A stretch of DNA of 64,000 bases from Carposina sasakii. Lineage: Eukaryota > Arthropoda > Insecta > Lepidoptera > Carposinidae. The position numbers and the translations under genes were made by a program. Under the pieces are notes generated by a model. The model made no database searches, was not told the DNA's origin, and worked only from the letters and a program-made list of their open reading frames with translations. Of the stretch, positions 32,217 through 43,781 are shown piece after piece. Position 1 is the stretch's first letter, and every line of letters starts with the position of its first letter. The stretch is from positions 13,950,001-14,014,000 of the forward strand of contig CP053156.1 in the NCBI GenBank assembly GCA_014607495.2, in the 5' to 3' direction.

Positions 32217-35200
32217 TAATTTTAATAAATTGCCATGTTTTAATCACTATGGTGTCATGTTATTCTATTATCAGTATTTGCGAAGTTTCCCCAAAAATTA
32301 CCACAAACCGAAATGCAATTTAGTCCCCAGGGTCCTTGAATGATAAGTTGCTACCAAAACAATACCAACTTTTTTAGTTCATCAGCTGTACTTCGCCCTT
32401 CAGCTCACTGGACAGCTGCACGTCAGCCCTAATGATCGATTGTCCTCGTTGCATCCTTCAATGCAAATATCGCCTATCCCAGTGTTGTGATACGAATGTG
32501 ACGGATTTACGAGATTTGCTCGTATTAAACTTTCTTGCCTTGAAATAGGATTATAAAATGTACCTAATATAAACTGATTTAATAAATTTGCATATACTCG
32601 TTGGAGAATCTTTGGAACTAAGTTCTTTAACTGGATTTGTTTTAGGAGATAATTATGTGCACACATACATGAAAACACCGAGAAGTAATCAGAAATCATG
32701 GACACTCCCAGACCACATAAAGCTATGTGGACTCCTATTTTCTAATAGTTCTGCAGATACACTTGTTTCATAATGTTGACTTTGAAGATATTTACTGCTC
32801 GCTTGTATTGGTTGATAAGACTTTTTCTCGAGAATATCTTCGATTTGATCAGAGAAGGTCTGGCGTATTCTTTACTTCCAACTTTTCTTTGCACTCTTCC
32901 GTTGTTCCCTTTTTTGTTAGTCTACTTTAAATCATTCTCTCCAAATGCTTTAACCACCTTAATAATGTTAGGAGATAACTAAGAGAAATAGTAATAAGAG
33001 ATAATTTTGGTTCTTGATTGTCATTTTTTGTCGGTACTAATGAGGAAATTACCAATACGTTAACCGAGTTATGGAACATAGGGTTTATGAGTATTCTTAA
33101 TAGGATAGACCTTGAAGATTATATCGCCACTGCCTTTGAAGTTTTCAAACTGCATTAATAAAAAATTTCCATTAATCTTTGTCTCTTCCCATTATTCTAT
33201 TAGAATCTCTATAAATCTCCGTCTAACATTCAGACAGTAGTCGCATTGTTCATCCTTCCGAAATGTTTCCCCGTATCTAAATTTCATCTCGATGACTCCC
33301 TTAATTCCTTAGAATCGATTCCGCCAAAGGAGAAGTGCCGCTTGAATAAATATAAGCGAGAACGCATCCAAGACATCCGCCGACAAAACCAAAACTAAGT
33401 CCAAAAATGTCAACTTTGTCCACGTCAAACTCCTCGCGGGTGGGGACCGGTAAAAAGCGACATTCTTCAAACATCTGACTGTCCGCTAATTTCGTATGCT
33501 GAAAGCGCTGCACGAGAGCCCTCTATTATTATTTCAATCAAAGATAATTGGACACTTGTCGCCATAAAAAGCGGAATCGCTGATTGGTACGACTCGGGAC
33601 GCGGCGCTTTTGAGTTTAGAATCTTTCGACTCGAATTTCAAATGGTTCGAGGCCTCAAAGCAGTTCTATTCATGCTGCCAATGCCGTGCCTGGCTTTGAA
33701 AGGTCCATAAAGACGACAATGGTATGACAGCTACTTGTCTTTGAGATCTAATTAAATATCGGCTTCTCGCGTTTAGGGCGACCAAATATGGACTTTGTGA
33801 GAATGGATTCCTACCTTATTTATGGCTGTGGAAGTGATTTAATTTTCTTATTCAGCGAATAATAAATTTACTTTGAACTGACGTCCTTATGTTTAAATTC
33901 TTTAACCTTTAAGAAAATACTCGCCTACACTGTGTTTTATTTAACCAGAAAATACTATTTTATTTACCTGTAAGTACTTATTTTACTTGATGAAAATGAC
34001 ATTGACACAAAAATATCCAATTTCAAAAAAGTACAACAAAAGTGTCAAAGTTCCTTTGAACAAATTTTTATTCATTATTTATGACTAAAATTATGACAAA
34101 CAGAACATTTCATTCATAACAGCTGGGACCACCCAAGCAGGCTTAAGTCGTAACTTTTTACTTCCAGGTATATAAACAATTACAAAATTACATGCGTTTT
34201 GGCGTCAACATTTATCACTTGAAAGTACTTTTATATCGGAATTCGGAATGTCATTTTGGTATTGATTTTAAACATTATTGTAGAAATGCCGAATTTTATA
34301 TATTTTAACTGATATAGGTAAATGTAAAACTCAATTATGTAAATATAATATAAATAATATAAATTTTGCATATCACTGTTATTGGAGGTACTTTCATTTA
34401 TAATAAATAATAAACAAATTAGGTATAATAAAAAATAATATCCAAGTACACGTTTGTGCGAATTTACCCAAAGATTTGCATTAAAAAAATATATTATCGT
34501 AAAAATATTTTACTACCTACTTTCCCCATCATAAAAATAAAATTCCATCTAATCAAAGACTGTAACGACGTGTCTCTACCTATTACAGAAAATTAAAAAT
34601 GTAATCACAACAATGTTAATATCCTGTTGGCGCCATCGATTCGTTATAATAGACCAATCATTTGTCATATTTTCGACGTCCAAATTCGGCCAATTTCGCA
34701 CTTAGACCCCTTTAATCATTAGAGTCCCATATGAAGGTTCTGTTCCCAATCGGCGCCCCGATTTCCGAGGCATATAATTTTTTCTTTTTTTTATCCATGG
34801 CATGATAAAACGATGAGCTAAGCCGTTACATGTGTAATCGTAGATTTTATTTTGTTTGCGAATTAACCACAGGCAGACATGCTTTTTTGACATGAAATGA
34901 TAAAGACGCATCTGATAGACTGAATTTTGAAATTAAAGGTGTTTTTTAAACTCAGTACTTATTGTAAACTCAGCTTTGCGTGGCGACGATGCTTGCAAAA
35001 ATGAATAATTAAAAAATACATATAGAGCGAGATACCTATATATAACAAAACGAGAGCTTCTTCCAGCAGTAAAATCACTAATGCGGCTTTTAGACCACCA
35101 AGCAAAGGGCATGATCATTCAGGTTAGTACAAATTACATGTTATTTAGTCTGAGAGCCGAAAAGGGAGTTGGCGCCTCGTTCAGACGGAAGGAAGGATCA

Positions 35201-36304
35201 GACATTGCCGAAGACAGGGGCGGGGTTAGAACGAATTTGTTTTTAATTTATAACCGAACGTATATTAGAAAGCGGGGAATCGAGAAAGTTCTGTAATTTG
35301 AAGGGTATTTACATGATGGATGGATATCATATTGAAGGCAAAAAATCCTAATGGTATTAATTTATTTGAAATTCTTGTTAAAAAAAATAGATGCTCTTGT
35401 ATAATACCTATGCTTATAATATTTAACTTTCGGTAAGATTATTATATCAGTAAAATCACGTCTCGCACATAAATGAAAGTAATAAGGATTACAACCTTAA
35501 CTTTGAACATTGATCTCTTAAAAAAAAAAAAATACTACGTAGATTCGTGCATCTTACAAATTAAATAAATTACACGCTCACACTCACATTGTGCTCGTAA
35601 ATATACCAAATTGTGCGATTCCGAAGGAGATATAAGAAAAATATACTTAGGTAGGTACTTAAAAAGACGTTGCTTACGTTATTGATCCTGCCATCCGTTT
35701 CATGGCAGTAATTGCATAACATAATAAAAGCTCTCAAAAATATCGAACCATCTAAATAAATTATACCGCCTCATCAAATTATTAATAAAAAAAAATCATC
35801 TAAATCCGTGTCTGCGATTCAATCGGAAACCACATAATAACTAGAATTACGTTATTAGACCTCTGTCTGTAGTTAACTTAAGTATTTTTACTTAAGACCT
35901 TAAGCCGGCCCTGTAATGACCTATACTTACTGCTTGAATTGCTCTTAAGTATAGCTTAGGTAACTATAAGTTGGGAACATATCAACGGCTTACAGTAACC
36001 ATTCGTTTTAAGTATACTTTTTGATTCTCAAGCTTATCAAATAATGTCAGGTTGGTACCTATATTTATTATGGTTTACTGTATTTATTACAATTTCGTGA
36101 TCATGTCTGTCATTTTACGAGTCGTAAGAGGTGTATAATTAAGAGTTTTTTTATTGTGCTTACCGCAAAACTTTTATTTGTTCAGTGCAGTAGAAAGTCT
36201 AGACTACTCTTAGTAGGAGGTTGTTAAGTAAACTTTGACCGTATTTGTTCCTGCCCTTATGCCATTATTTATGGAGTTGGTCATGTTGCCGATTGGTTTT
36301 ACAG
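32217..36304. other. long unannotated stretch
   Basis: No gene or shared repeat recognised. At 33300-33800 composition is more balanced and looks unique; a minus-strand open frame from ATG 33474 to 33301 is discussed in the findings. 33800-36300 is AT-rich and blank, with homopolymer runs such as that near 35521. Confidence 0.4.
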
Positions 36305-36365
36305 CTGGCTGCCTGCCTGACGCCAACCTTCCTCGGGTATAACCTTCCTCAGATATTCCAGTATA
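36305..36365 (-). repeat. SINE family A fragment
   Basis: GGCTGCCTGCCTGACGCCAA and CTTCCTCGGGTATAACC match the body end of the SINE at 875-1054. Confidence 0.55.
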
Positions 36366-36563
36366 CTTTTATTTCGTGAAAATGCCGTTCTGTTCTAGTT
36401 TAAGCTCTTGATGTAAGCCTTTCTCAAAACTCAGGGCTTCCTTCTACCCTGGAAAAGAAAAGGCTATGTGTCCTTTTTTAATCCGTTAAATTTCCCGCCA
36501 CCGAACACAAACGTCACGTTCCATGCATGCAGCTCATGCACTTGCAGGCGGCCATCTTGATTA

Positions 36564-36586
36564 GGGCGGAGTCACACGCTCCGCCC
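36564..36586. repeat. GC-rich 8-bp perfect hairpin
   Basis: GGGCGGAG and CTCCGCCC around a 7-nt loop, inside a GC-rich patch (36520-36610) in otherwise AT-rich DNA. Function unknown. Confidence 0.55.
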
Positions 36587-36751
36587 ACCGCACGCCTCGC
36601 GAACTTGTAACTTTTGCTAATCACTCAGCTACGTGTTATGGCGCCCTGGTACGTTCGTGTTTTTTTTTAATGGCTGATAATGAGTGGTAATTCATTACAT
36701 ACTGTTCAGAATAATTGATATTTACAAGTTTCTTTGGCAGTGGTAGTAGTC

Positions 36752-36792
36752 GTCGTCGTCGTCAGCCTATTGCAGTCCACTGCTGGACGCAC
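36752..36792 (-). repeat. RTE 3' tail stub
   Basis: (GTC)n followed by AGCCTATTGCAGTCCACTGC; only ~40 bp, a very short 5'-truncated insertion. Confidence 0.6.
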
Positions 36793-37985
36793 AGCCACAT
36801 AATGTAATAGTTATTGTAGGTAACAACCTAATTTGACAGATATTGTACATTCATGTTTTACAACATTATCACCAAGTACCGCTTCTATATTTTTTTGTAC
36901 TACATACCTAATATCCAAATTTTAATAGGCATACACTACGGTCAGTGGCTATGGTAAAGTCTACGTTTTCTGCAGTTTCTATTTTATATGACAACAATTT
37001 TCTCTGTTTACTAATTTGAGTAGAGGACTATCAATTTATTTATTTGTGTTTTCGTACATTAAGATTTTTATTTCCTGTCAAGTTTATTTTCTCTATTCTT
37101 TCCCTGACATATTTTTATGTTGGTAATACACGCCAACCCCAAATATCCATTCCGTCAAAATCTATTTTAGCCGCCAGGTGTACGAAATTCGGCGTAACAC
37201 AGGAGTCTCGCATCTCATCATTACGGACAGACAGACAGACAGTCAAGCAATAACTCAAAGGCGGCGACATCAAAGGCGGCAAGTTCAGACGCCGCTGAAA
37301 TGACTTGTTTCTCAGTTAGCTTAGTGTAAACAGGCCGGCAGAGTGCGTTCCACCGTATAGTTCCTTTGGATGATGGCGTTAGTAACTATGTGTGTGACTA
37401 CATTTTCTGTGTAGTGATATACAAAAAATGTTAGTTCAAAAATCAGGCATAGCAGTTATTGTATGAAACGGACTCTACATCAAAGACGCCGATAGGGTGG
37501 GGAAGTGTCGATATTAGTTTCGATGTTAATGTCAATATATTCGATATCGATCGATTTCTTTCATAATAGTAAAATATTTAGTAATAGCTTATCGTGGTCA
37601 ATGATTAAGAAACGTTTTAAAAGATTAACTAAGATAATTATGTGATAACTATAAAGTCAATAAAGGGATTAGGACCAAGATTCTGGAGTTTTTGAATTAT
37701 GTTATTCAATTATTATATAGTCTTATTTAACAAATTTTGATAATAAATTGGTTTACTTCCAAATTTTATTTATACCTATTGCAGTAGATATATTATTTAA
37801 TAATATTATTTTTAATGACTTCACAACTAAAGTTGATATTTTTAGTTAAAGAAAATATAAGTAAACAAGACAATGATTATAATAGTAAACTAGAGAAGAG
37901 AAAAAATGAAAGTCTAGTCTTTTTTTAAGCCGGCAAGGACTTGTAAAAATGATATGATAGCTATTAATTAAAGGTATTATCTATA
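36793..37985. other. no recognised feature
   Basis: AT-rich and blank; ATCGAT-type motifs cluster near 37540. Confidence 0.45.
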
Positions 37986-38332
37986 CAGAATGATTTTTGG
38001 TCGTCAACGTTCCCGAAAACTGCGGAATCTCCTCATCATCTTGATCATTTTTCTCCATGGAAGCATACCTGGGAAGTGTCTGGTTTCCAAAGTTGAATAA
38101 ATAGACTGCGTTTTTCTGCATAGATGCACATAGACGCGCGTAGCAAGATTTTTTCACGAGAAATAATTAATATTTGTCTATAAAAAAACTAACATAAACA
38201 CTATAAATTTCGCCCAATCAAGTTATTTAAAAAAAGTATTTTTTCCCAGTACATATTTTTTTGGCATAAACTTACTTTATTTGATGTATAGAGTACGTAC
38301 CCACGTAAGGGTGGCCACGAAAAAACACCCTG
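37986..38332 (+). mobile_element. CAGGGTG mini-element, family B, copy 4
   Basis: CAGAATG to CACCCTG inside TA, with the internal landmarks CTGGTTTCCAAAG and GCGCGTAGCAAGATTTTTTC. It has small deletions relative to 1916-2286 (e.g. the ATATTAGGGTC block is missing). Confidence 0.75.
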
Positions 38333-38961
38333 TATAGATATAAATTATCGACATAAATAATACAACCCTATCTAAAAAAATCAGCGGCGAGCGGACGTGG
38401 CGGCACCAAATGATTTTACAGCTTCTTCCCTTAATTTGTCAGGAACAATATTTATACAAAGCCGGGGGGCATGATTAGTTTAATGAGCAGCCAAAACTAT
38501 CTATTAACCGGCGCCTGTGCCGCATCAAACGGACCGACTTTTTCATGATGACCAACCTTTTTGATCTAAACCTTTTTATGTTTCAAATTTAATGATAGCG
38601 TCTCGTTCGTAATTTGAAGTAGGATTTTACGCTTTGCGGTTATTTTTAATATCATAAGTGGGCGAAAATGTTCATTTCCGGTGATTGCAGAAATAGATCT
38701 TTTTGATGATTGCTATGGATTTTGCGGAGGATCTGTAATAATGTGGTGCCGCTGCCGTGGGGCAAAAAAGGTTTGTGGTTTTAGAAACCTTGCTAATAGG
38801 TCAGGCGAGCCGTTTTGCTTGTCAAAATAAATCATAGCTGTCAGACGGTTTACTCGTATTTTGAGCACGTGAAATGTGGTCGTTGATTTGGTTAATTTTA
38901 ATGGGTGAACTATTTTTAAAATATTTTTAGAGTTTTTAAGGGTTACGAGATCGGAGTTTGA
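38333..38961. other. no recognised feature
   Basis: Unique-looking DNA of mixed composition; no open frame of interest. Confidence 0.4.
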
Positions 38962-39129
38962 GCAACTGAAGCATACTCCTTTACTGCCACGGCTGTCCGC
39001 CTGTGGAATGGTCTGCCGCTGGCTATTCGTGAATCTTCCTCTGTAGAGGTGTTTAAGACCAGAGTATACGAGTTTTATTTTAAAAAGCAGGTCATGAAGA
39101 TATTAAGGAATGTTGAGGTTTACGTATAA
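38962..39129 (+). pseudogene. non-LTR retrotransposon ORF2 carboxy-terminal remnant
   Basis: The frame reads AYSFTATAVRLWNGLPLAIR from 38971, then SSSVEVFKTRVYEFYF and ends at TAA 39127-39129. The pattern VRLWNGLP...S..VFK.R is the conserved end of CR1/Jockey-like LINE ORF2 proteins. Everything upstream (endonuclease, RT) is missing. An RTE-tailed fragment follows at once. Confidence 0.75.
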
Positions 39130-39137
39130 TAGTTGTA

Positions 39138-39397
39138 TTAGCCGCATGGTGCCGGCAGAGTAGAGTTTGTACCACCCCTGTCTGCCCGTGGGTATCGTAC
39201 GAGGAGAATAAGGGTTTCCGGGAGGTGGGCAGCAGCGCCTTCCGTGCTGACAACATAGTCCTAAAATCACACTGCGGTCTCCAACCCGCCTGCCCAGAGT
39301 AGTGACTATGGGCAAAACCCCCCCATGGCAGTAGCCTTGTGACGTGCCCTGGGGGAGGCCTACGTCCGGCAGTGGACTGCAATAGGCTGAAGAAGAA
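39138..39397 (+). repeat. RTE-tailed fragment with (GAA)n tail
   Basis: GCCGGCAGAGTAGAGTTTGT to GGGGGAGGCCTACGTCCGGC, then CAATAGGCTGAAGAAGAAGG. Among the longest copies of the family in this window. Confidence 0.72.
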
Positions 39398-39680
39398 GGA
39401 TCTGTGGCATGAGGTCGATTTACTTTTAGTGTTTTGTGTGTCTAAGCTGTACGTGTAAACTTGTAATAAAATAAGCTAACGTTATTAATTAAGAATATAT
39501 TATTAAAAAACATAACATTGATGAAGATTAGTTACATTATTATACAGTTTAATATTGTCCTTTACTGAAATTAATGATCGTGATAGGGACCGAAAAATGA
39601 ATCGGCGATGTCCCTAAAAAGACAGATTATTTATATTCTACATTATAAGTAAAATATTGCAATTAATTTTATGTATGAAA

Positions 39681-41244
39681 CTAGTGGCCCGCCGTCGCTT
39701 CGCTTCGGTACATCCTCTAAAATTTGGAATTCTCGTTTGTCCCGTTCCCGTGGGAATATCAGGAAATATGTTCTCAGTGCTTCCTTACACTCCCTACCGA
39801 ATATACCTGCCATATTTCATCATTTTGTGTCAAGTGGTCTTCGTAAAAATTGAGAATTTCCGTTTGTCCTGTTCCCGTGGGAATTTCAGGAAATCCGTTC
39901 TTAGTGCTTCCTCACATTCCCTAACGAATATACATGGCCGTTTTCTGATTTATATGTATAACGGTTTTCGTAAAAAAAATTGAATTCCCGTTTGTCCCGT
40001 TCTGGTGGAAATTTCGATAAATATTTGCTCAGTGCCTCCTCACACTCCCTACCAAATGTCATCATTACATTGTGTCAAATGGTTTTCGTTAAAATTGGGT
40101 TCTCCTGTTTGTCCAGTTCCCGTGGGAATTACGGGAAATTTGTTCTTTGTGCTCCCTAGCAGTCCCTAATGAACAATTTTCGATTTCAACTTCTTAGGTA
40201 TAGCGGTTTTCTTACAAATTTTGAATTCCAGTTTATTCCGTTCCGGTGGGAATTCAGGAAATATGTTCTCAGTGCTTCCTTACACTCCCTACCGAATATA
40301 CCTGTCATATTTCATCTCAATATGTCATGTGGTTTTTGTAAAAACTTGAAATTCCTGTTTGTGCCGTTCCCATGGGAATTTCGGGAAACCCGTTCTTAAT
40401 GGTCTCTAACACCCCCTAACAAACGTGCACACCAAATTACATCTACTTGTATGTAGGTCAAACGGTTTATTTTTATACTTATTGAATAAGCTTTTGTTCC
40501 GGTATAGTGAAAATTTCGGTAAAAATTTGGAATTCCCGTCTGCCCTGTTCCCATGGGAATTTCGGGAAATCCGTTCTTAGTGCTCTCTTATACCCCCTAA
40601 TGATATGACATATGACATAATAATAACAATGACATACACACGAAATTTTATCTTATTTGGCGGAAAAACCTGGAAGGGAGTGGGTGCATTTTACTTGTGA
40701 AATTAAAGATTTATTTGTATCTGTCCGTTTCTTTGTGGGCTCATGTAGGTATGTTGTGTCATGTCATCTGTACGTTACAGAATAATAAATTCCTTAGAAC
40801 CCGTGATCACGCACAGTTTTGAAGCAACTTTTGGTAGGTCAAATTTTTACAATCTATTTACTGTATCTAAAGAACTGATAATATTTTATCGATTTGACAA
40901 TAATCGGCGTGTGAGAAGAGCGGAAGATGCGGGATTTTTTACTCGTTTTTGCTTCACTACCCGGAATACATCTGTCATTGAGCACTCCTTCTGGGGACTT
41001 CTTATTCTATGGTGTATGTCAAACATATACCTCCGTGCGTCAAATGGTTTTAAAAAATTGTATTTAATTCATATTTATTCCAGCCCAGTGGGAATTATGC
41101 GAAACCCTATAGCCTATATATCATCCAGGTCCAATAAGGATTCTAACGGTGAAAGAATTTTTAAAATCGATCCAGTAGTTTCGGAGCCTATTCGCTGCAA
41201 ACAAACAATCAAAGTTTACCTCTTTATAATATTAGTATAGAAGT
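39681..41244 (-). mobile_element. 1.6-kb Helitron-like element with internal repeats
   Basis: The left end CTAGTGGCCCGCCGTCGCTT is the reverse of a Helitron CTAG terminus. The right end CTTTATAATATTAGTATAG preceded by AAACAAACAATCAAAG matches family H3. Inside are ~7 degenerate ~120-bp repeats (39718-40620). The open frames within (e.g. 40761-41240, 159 codons) have no Rep, helicase or other domain that I recognise, so the element is judged non-autonomous. Confidence 0.68.
39718..40620 (+). repeat. degenerate tandem repeats, ~120 bp, about 7 units
   Basis: Each unit carries a variant of GTTTGTCCCGTTCCCGTGGG, AATTTCGGGAAAT, TTCTTAGTGCTTCCTCACAC, TCCCTAACGAATAT and TGGTTTTCGTAAAA. Units start near 39718, 39845, 39973, 40091, 40215, 40342 and 40520. 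Divergence between units is substantial. The array gives rise to the several open frames here with a recurrent SxSxHSLPNI pattern, which are not genes. Confidence 0.85.
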
Positions 41245-41262
41245 ATAGGTATAGATAGATAA

Positions 41263-42882
41263 AACAAAACAACACTGGTATACACCGCACCGTGACTATA
41301 ATCGCGTGACAAATAAACATTTAAGCGATGTTTGCGTGTCTGTCATTCTATCTCTCATCTTAAGTGCTTGATGATGATTGATGGTTTAATAGAGTGAAAA
41401 TGCTGTTGATTAATAAAAGTAATATTTCTTACTGATGATTACTGACAAAAACAGATGCATGAGCATATTTTATCCTCTTTAGGGTTCAAAAAATGATTTA
41501 ATAATTTTAGAAATTAATTATTTTTAAGTAATACTACACTTTGAGAAACAACTACCCACACTCGTGTTAGGTGACAGGATATTGAGGTACTACACAAATT
41601 ACAAAGATAAACTATAGATAAGCTCAATATTATTTTATATCTCTGTCAATGAAGTCTATGTATTTTTAATACGTTCTGTACAAAAATTTTAGAACTTTAG
41701 AAAACTATTTTATCTCATTCTTCACCAATAGGTATTTTAATTAAAACACAAGATAAATGAATTATGACAGGACTAGCAGTGGTTCCACAAGACTGTCACT
41801 AATTGAAAATAACGCCACATCGGACAAGATTGCTTAACCAGCTGTTATATGTCAACTTAGAAAGACCAATAAAAACCACTACGACCCATCCAATAAGATC
41901 AAAGCTGGTACAATTAGGTCGATGCAATACGATACTACATCAAAGGATTTACGTTTCACCTAACGGGGTGATGCTGAACTAAGACCAACAGCTTGTATTT
42001 ATAAGGTAAAATATAGACAGTGGTGACACGGCTGTATGAAGGTTTAAAGCGGGCGAGTGTAGACTAATTTCTTTTTCGGTGGACGTATCGTGTCAAACCC
42101 TTTTAGTGCCGATTTGTTTGAGAGCCGCGCCGCCACATGCAGCTGTAGGGTTGATGCTTTAGGTTAGGACTAGTATTTTAGGAAATATAGGAATTATTCG
42201 AATGATTTAAGAGGATACAGATTAAAGTTCGCGATAACAGATATGATAATGCTATATTTATACACAAAATTGATGCAGATGACAAAACAATCCTTTTCAA
42301 TACTGATGAATGTTCAAACTATTGAAGAGACTCAAAACCTTCAGTAAAAAAATTGATGTAATATCAACATAACTTTTTTGCCAGTTAAACAAGATTGCAG
42401 ACTAACGTCGGGATAGTTTATCTAAAACCCTATAATTATCAAAGTTATCAACATCTAATGAATTGTCGGTTCAACCCTGTCGGCACACCAAAGGGGCGCC
42501 GCTGCAGCGCAGCGTGAAAACGCATCTAATGGAAAAAACGCACACGACGCGACGCCCTGACGAGAATTTAAATTGATCGCCCGCCACGATTCCTCTGACT
42601 TTTTACACTTTAGCCCGTGCTTTAGCGCAACTCATCCCTCGGTAACTGGTGAAATGGTAGGAATGGAGATGACTGTTATGAGATCTGGATGATTGATAAA
42701 TTGTCTTAATTTGGATTAAAAACGTAATTATTCGGATGGCAACTTTGTTTTGTATATAACCACAGATTAATTTTATTACTGAGACAGTGGTGGAAATCTA
42801 ATTTGGATTTTTATAATATATTATTAGTCACACAGTATAGTTACATTAAGGTAAAGGTAGGTACTGCGAAATGCAAAATGAT
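41263..42882. other. no recognised feature
   Basis: AT-rich and blank. 42470-42650 is less AT-rich and unique-looking. Confidence 0.45.
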
Positions 42883-43204
42883 CAGGGGGTCTACTCTGAA
42901 GAGAGTACTCTAAAGAGACGATAAACGAAGTATCGGCCGAATGTCGAGGTGTTTTCTACTACGAACAACCTTCGATCGGATCAGTCGCGGCGTTTTTTCA
43001 TTCGGTGCGATCGAACTCTATTTGACAGATATAAGGCTAGATAATAGAAAGCTTATAATATTAGTCAATGTGAATTATTCTCTATGGTTCCGAATGAGTT
43101 GTGAACATCCGAAGCAATTTCGTAGTAGGGTCAAAGGCTTCGATTCGGTCGGGCTTCGGTCGGACCGAAAGATTCGAAAGCGGCATTTCAGAGTAGACCC
43201 CCTG
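42883..43204. mobile_element. 322-bp inverted-repeat mini-element
   Basis: CAGGGGGTCTACTCTGAA at 42883-42900 and its exact reverse complement at 43187-43204. The inside is rich in CGATCG and CGGTCGG motifs. Target duplication not evident. The 102-codon open frame across it is not protein-like. Confidence 0.8.
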
Positions 43205-43472
43205 TACTTGGTTCATCTTGGCGTGGGCAGTATCGTCTCAAAATTGTAAAAAGTTACACTACGTAGATATAAATAAAATGAAATGAAGTACGGGTATTTT
43301 AGGTAAGTATATTTCCGCCCAGTGACCTTTTTCAGGTATTGCAAACATTGGTAAGTACATAATAAATATATTAGTAGTATGAGTCTCATTTTTTGCCTTT
43401 AGTATACAACTTTACTGAAGCAACAAATTGCTGGCGTGGTTTATATTACAATTTTTTACATATTGGGTTAAG

Positions 43473-43570
43473 ACGTGCGCCTTCCAAGCGGGAGGCGTAA
43501 GTTCGATCCCAGTCACGGGCCTGTGCCAATGAATTTATTTCATGTACAGATTTTATTGTTGTAAATTATC
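43473..43570 (+). repeat. SINE family A fragment
   Basis: TTAAGACGTGCGCCTTCC, B-box GTTCGATCCC, then GGGCCTGTGCCAATGAATTT and TTTCATGTACAGATTT. The A-box end is truncated. Directly followed by SINE family C. Confidence 0.65.
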
Positions 43571-43572
43571 TA

Positions 43573-43781
43573 TTAGCTCGTGCTCGGAAAGCACGTTAAA
43601 CCATTGGTCCTGCGCCTGGTCTCTCTCCGGTCGTGTCGGCTTTCCGTCCCATCGGACTAGGTGAGTGACGGAATAGAGAGTGCATCTGTGTTTGCGCACA
43701 CACTTGTGCACTATAATATCTCCTGCGTACCTGGCTAATCTCCGTAGAGATTGGTCGCCTTGACCGAAATACGGTCGGAGT
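43573..43781 (-). repeat. repeat family C-SINE (GACCGTATTTCGG type)
   Basis: CTCGTGCTCGGAAAGCACG, CTGCGCCTGGTCTCTCTCCG, GTGCATCTGTGTTTGCGCAC and CGACCGTATTTCGG (reverse). The reverse-oriented copies are at 60956-61150 and 52539-52600. Class inferred as SINE-like; no coding capacity. Confidence 0.68.

Noticed and set aside
39657..40399. Several overlapping open frames with a repeated SxSxHSLPNI-like pattern
   Set aside because: They are translations of the ~120-bp tandem repeats in two frames, not proteins.
39681..40620. CRISPR array
   Set aside because: Units are ~120 bp, degenerate and without unique spacers; the genome is eukaryotic.
40761..41240. 159-codon open frame in the Helitron-like element
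   Set aside because: No Rep, helicase or other recognisable domain; composition typical of chance AT-rich frames. Left as part of the element.
42941..43249. 102-codon open frame
   Set aside because: Runs through an inverted-repeat mini-element and past its terminus.
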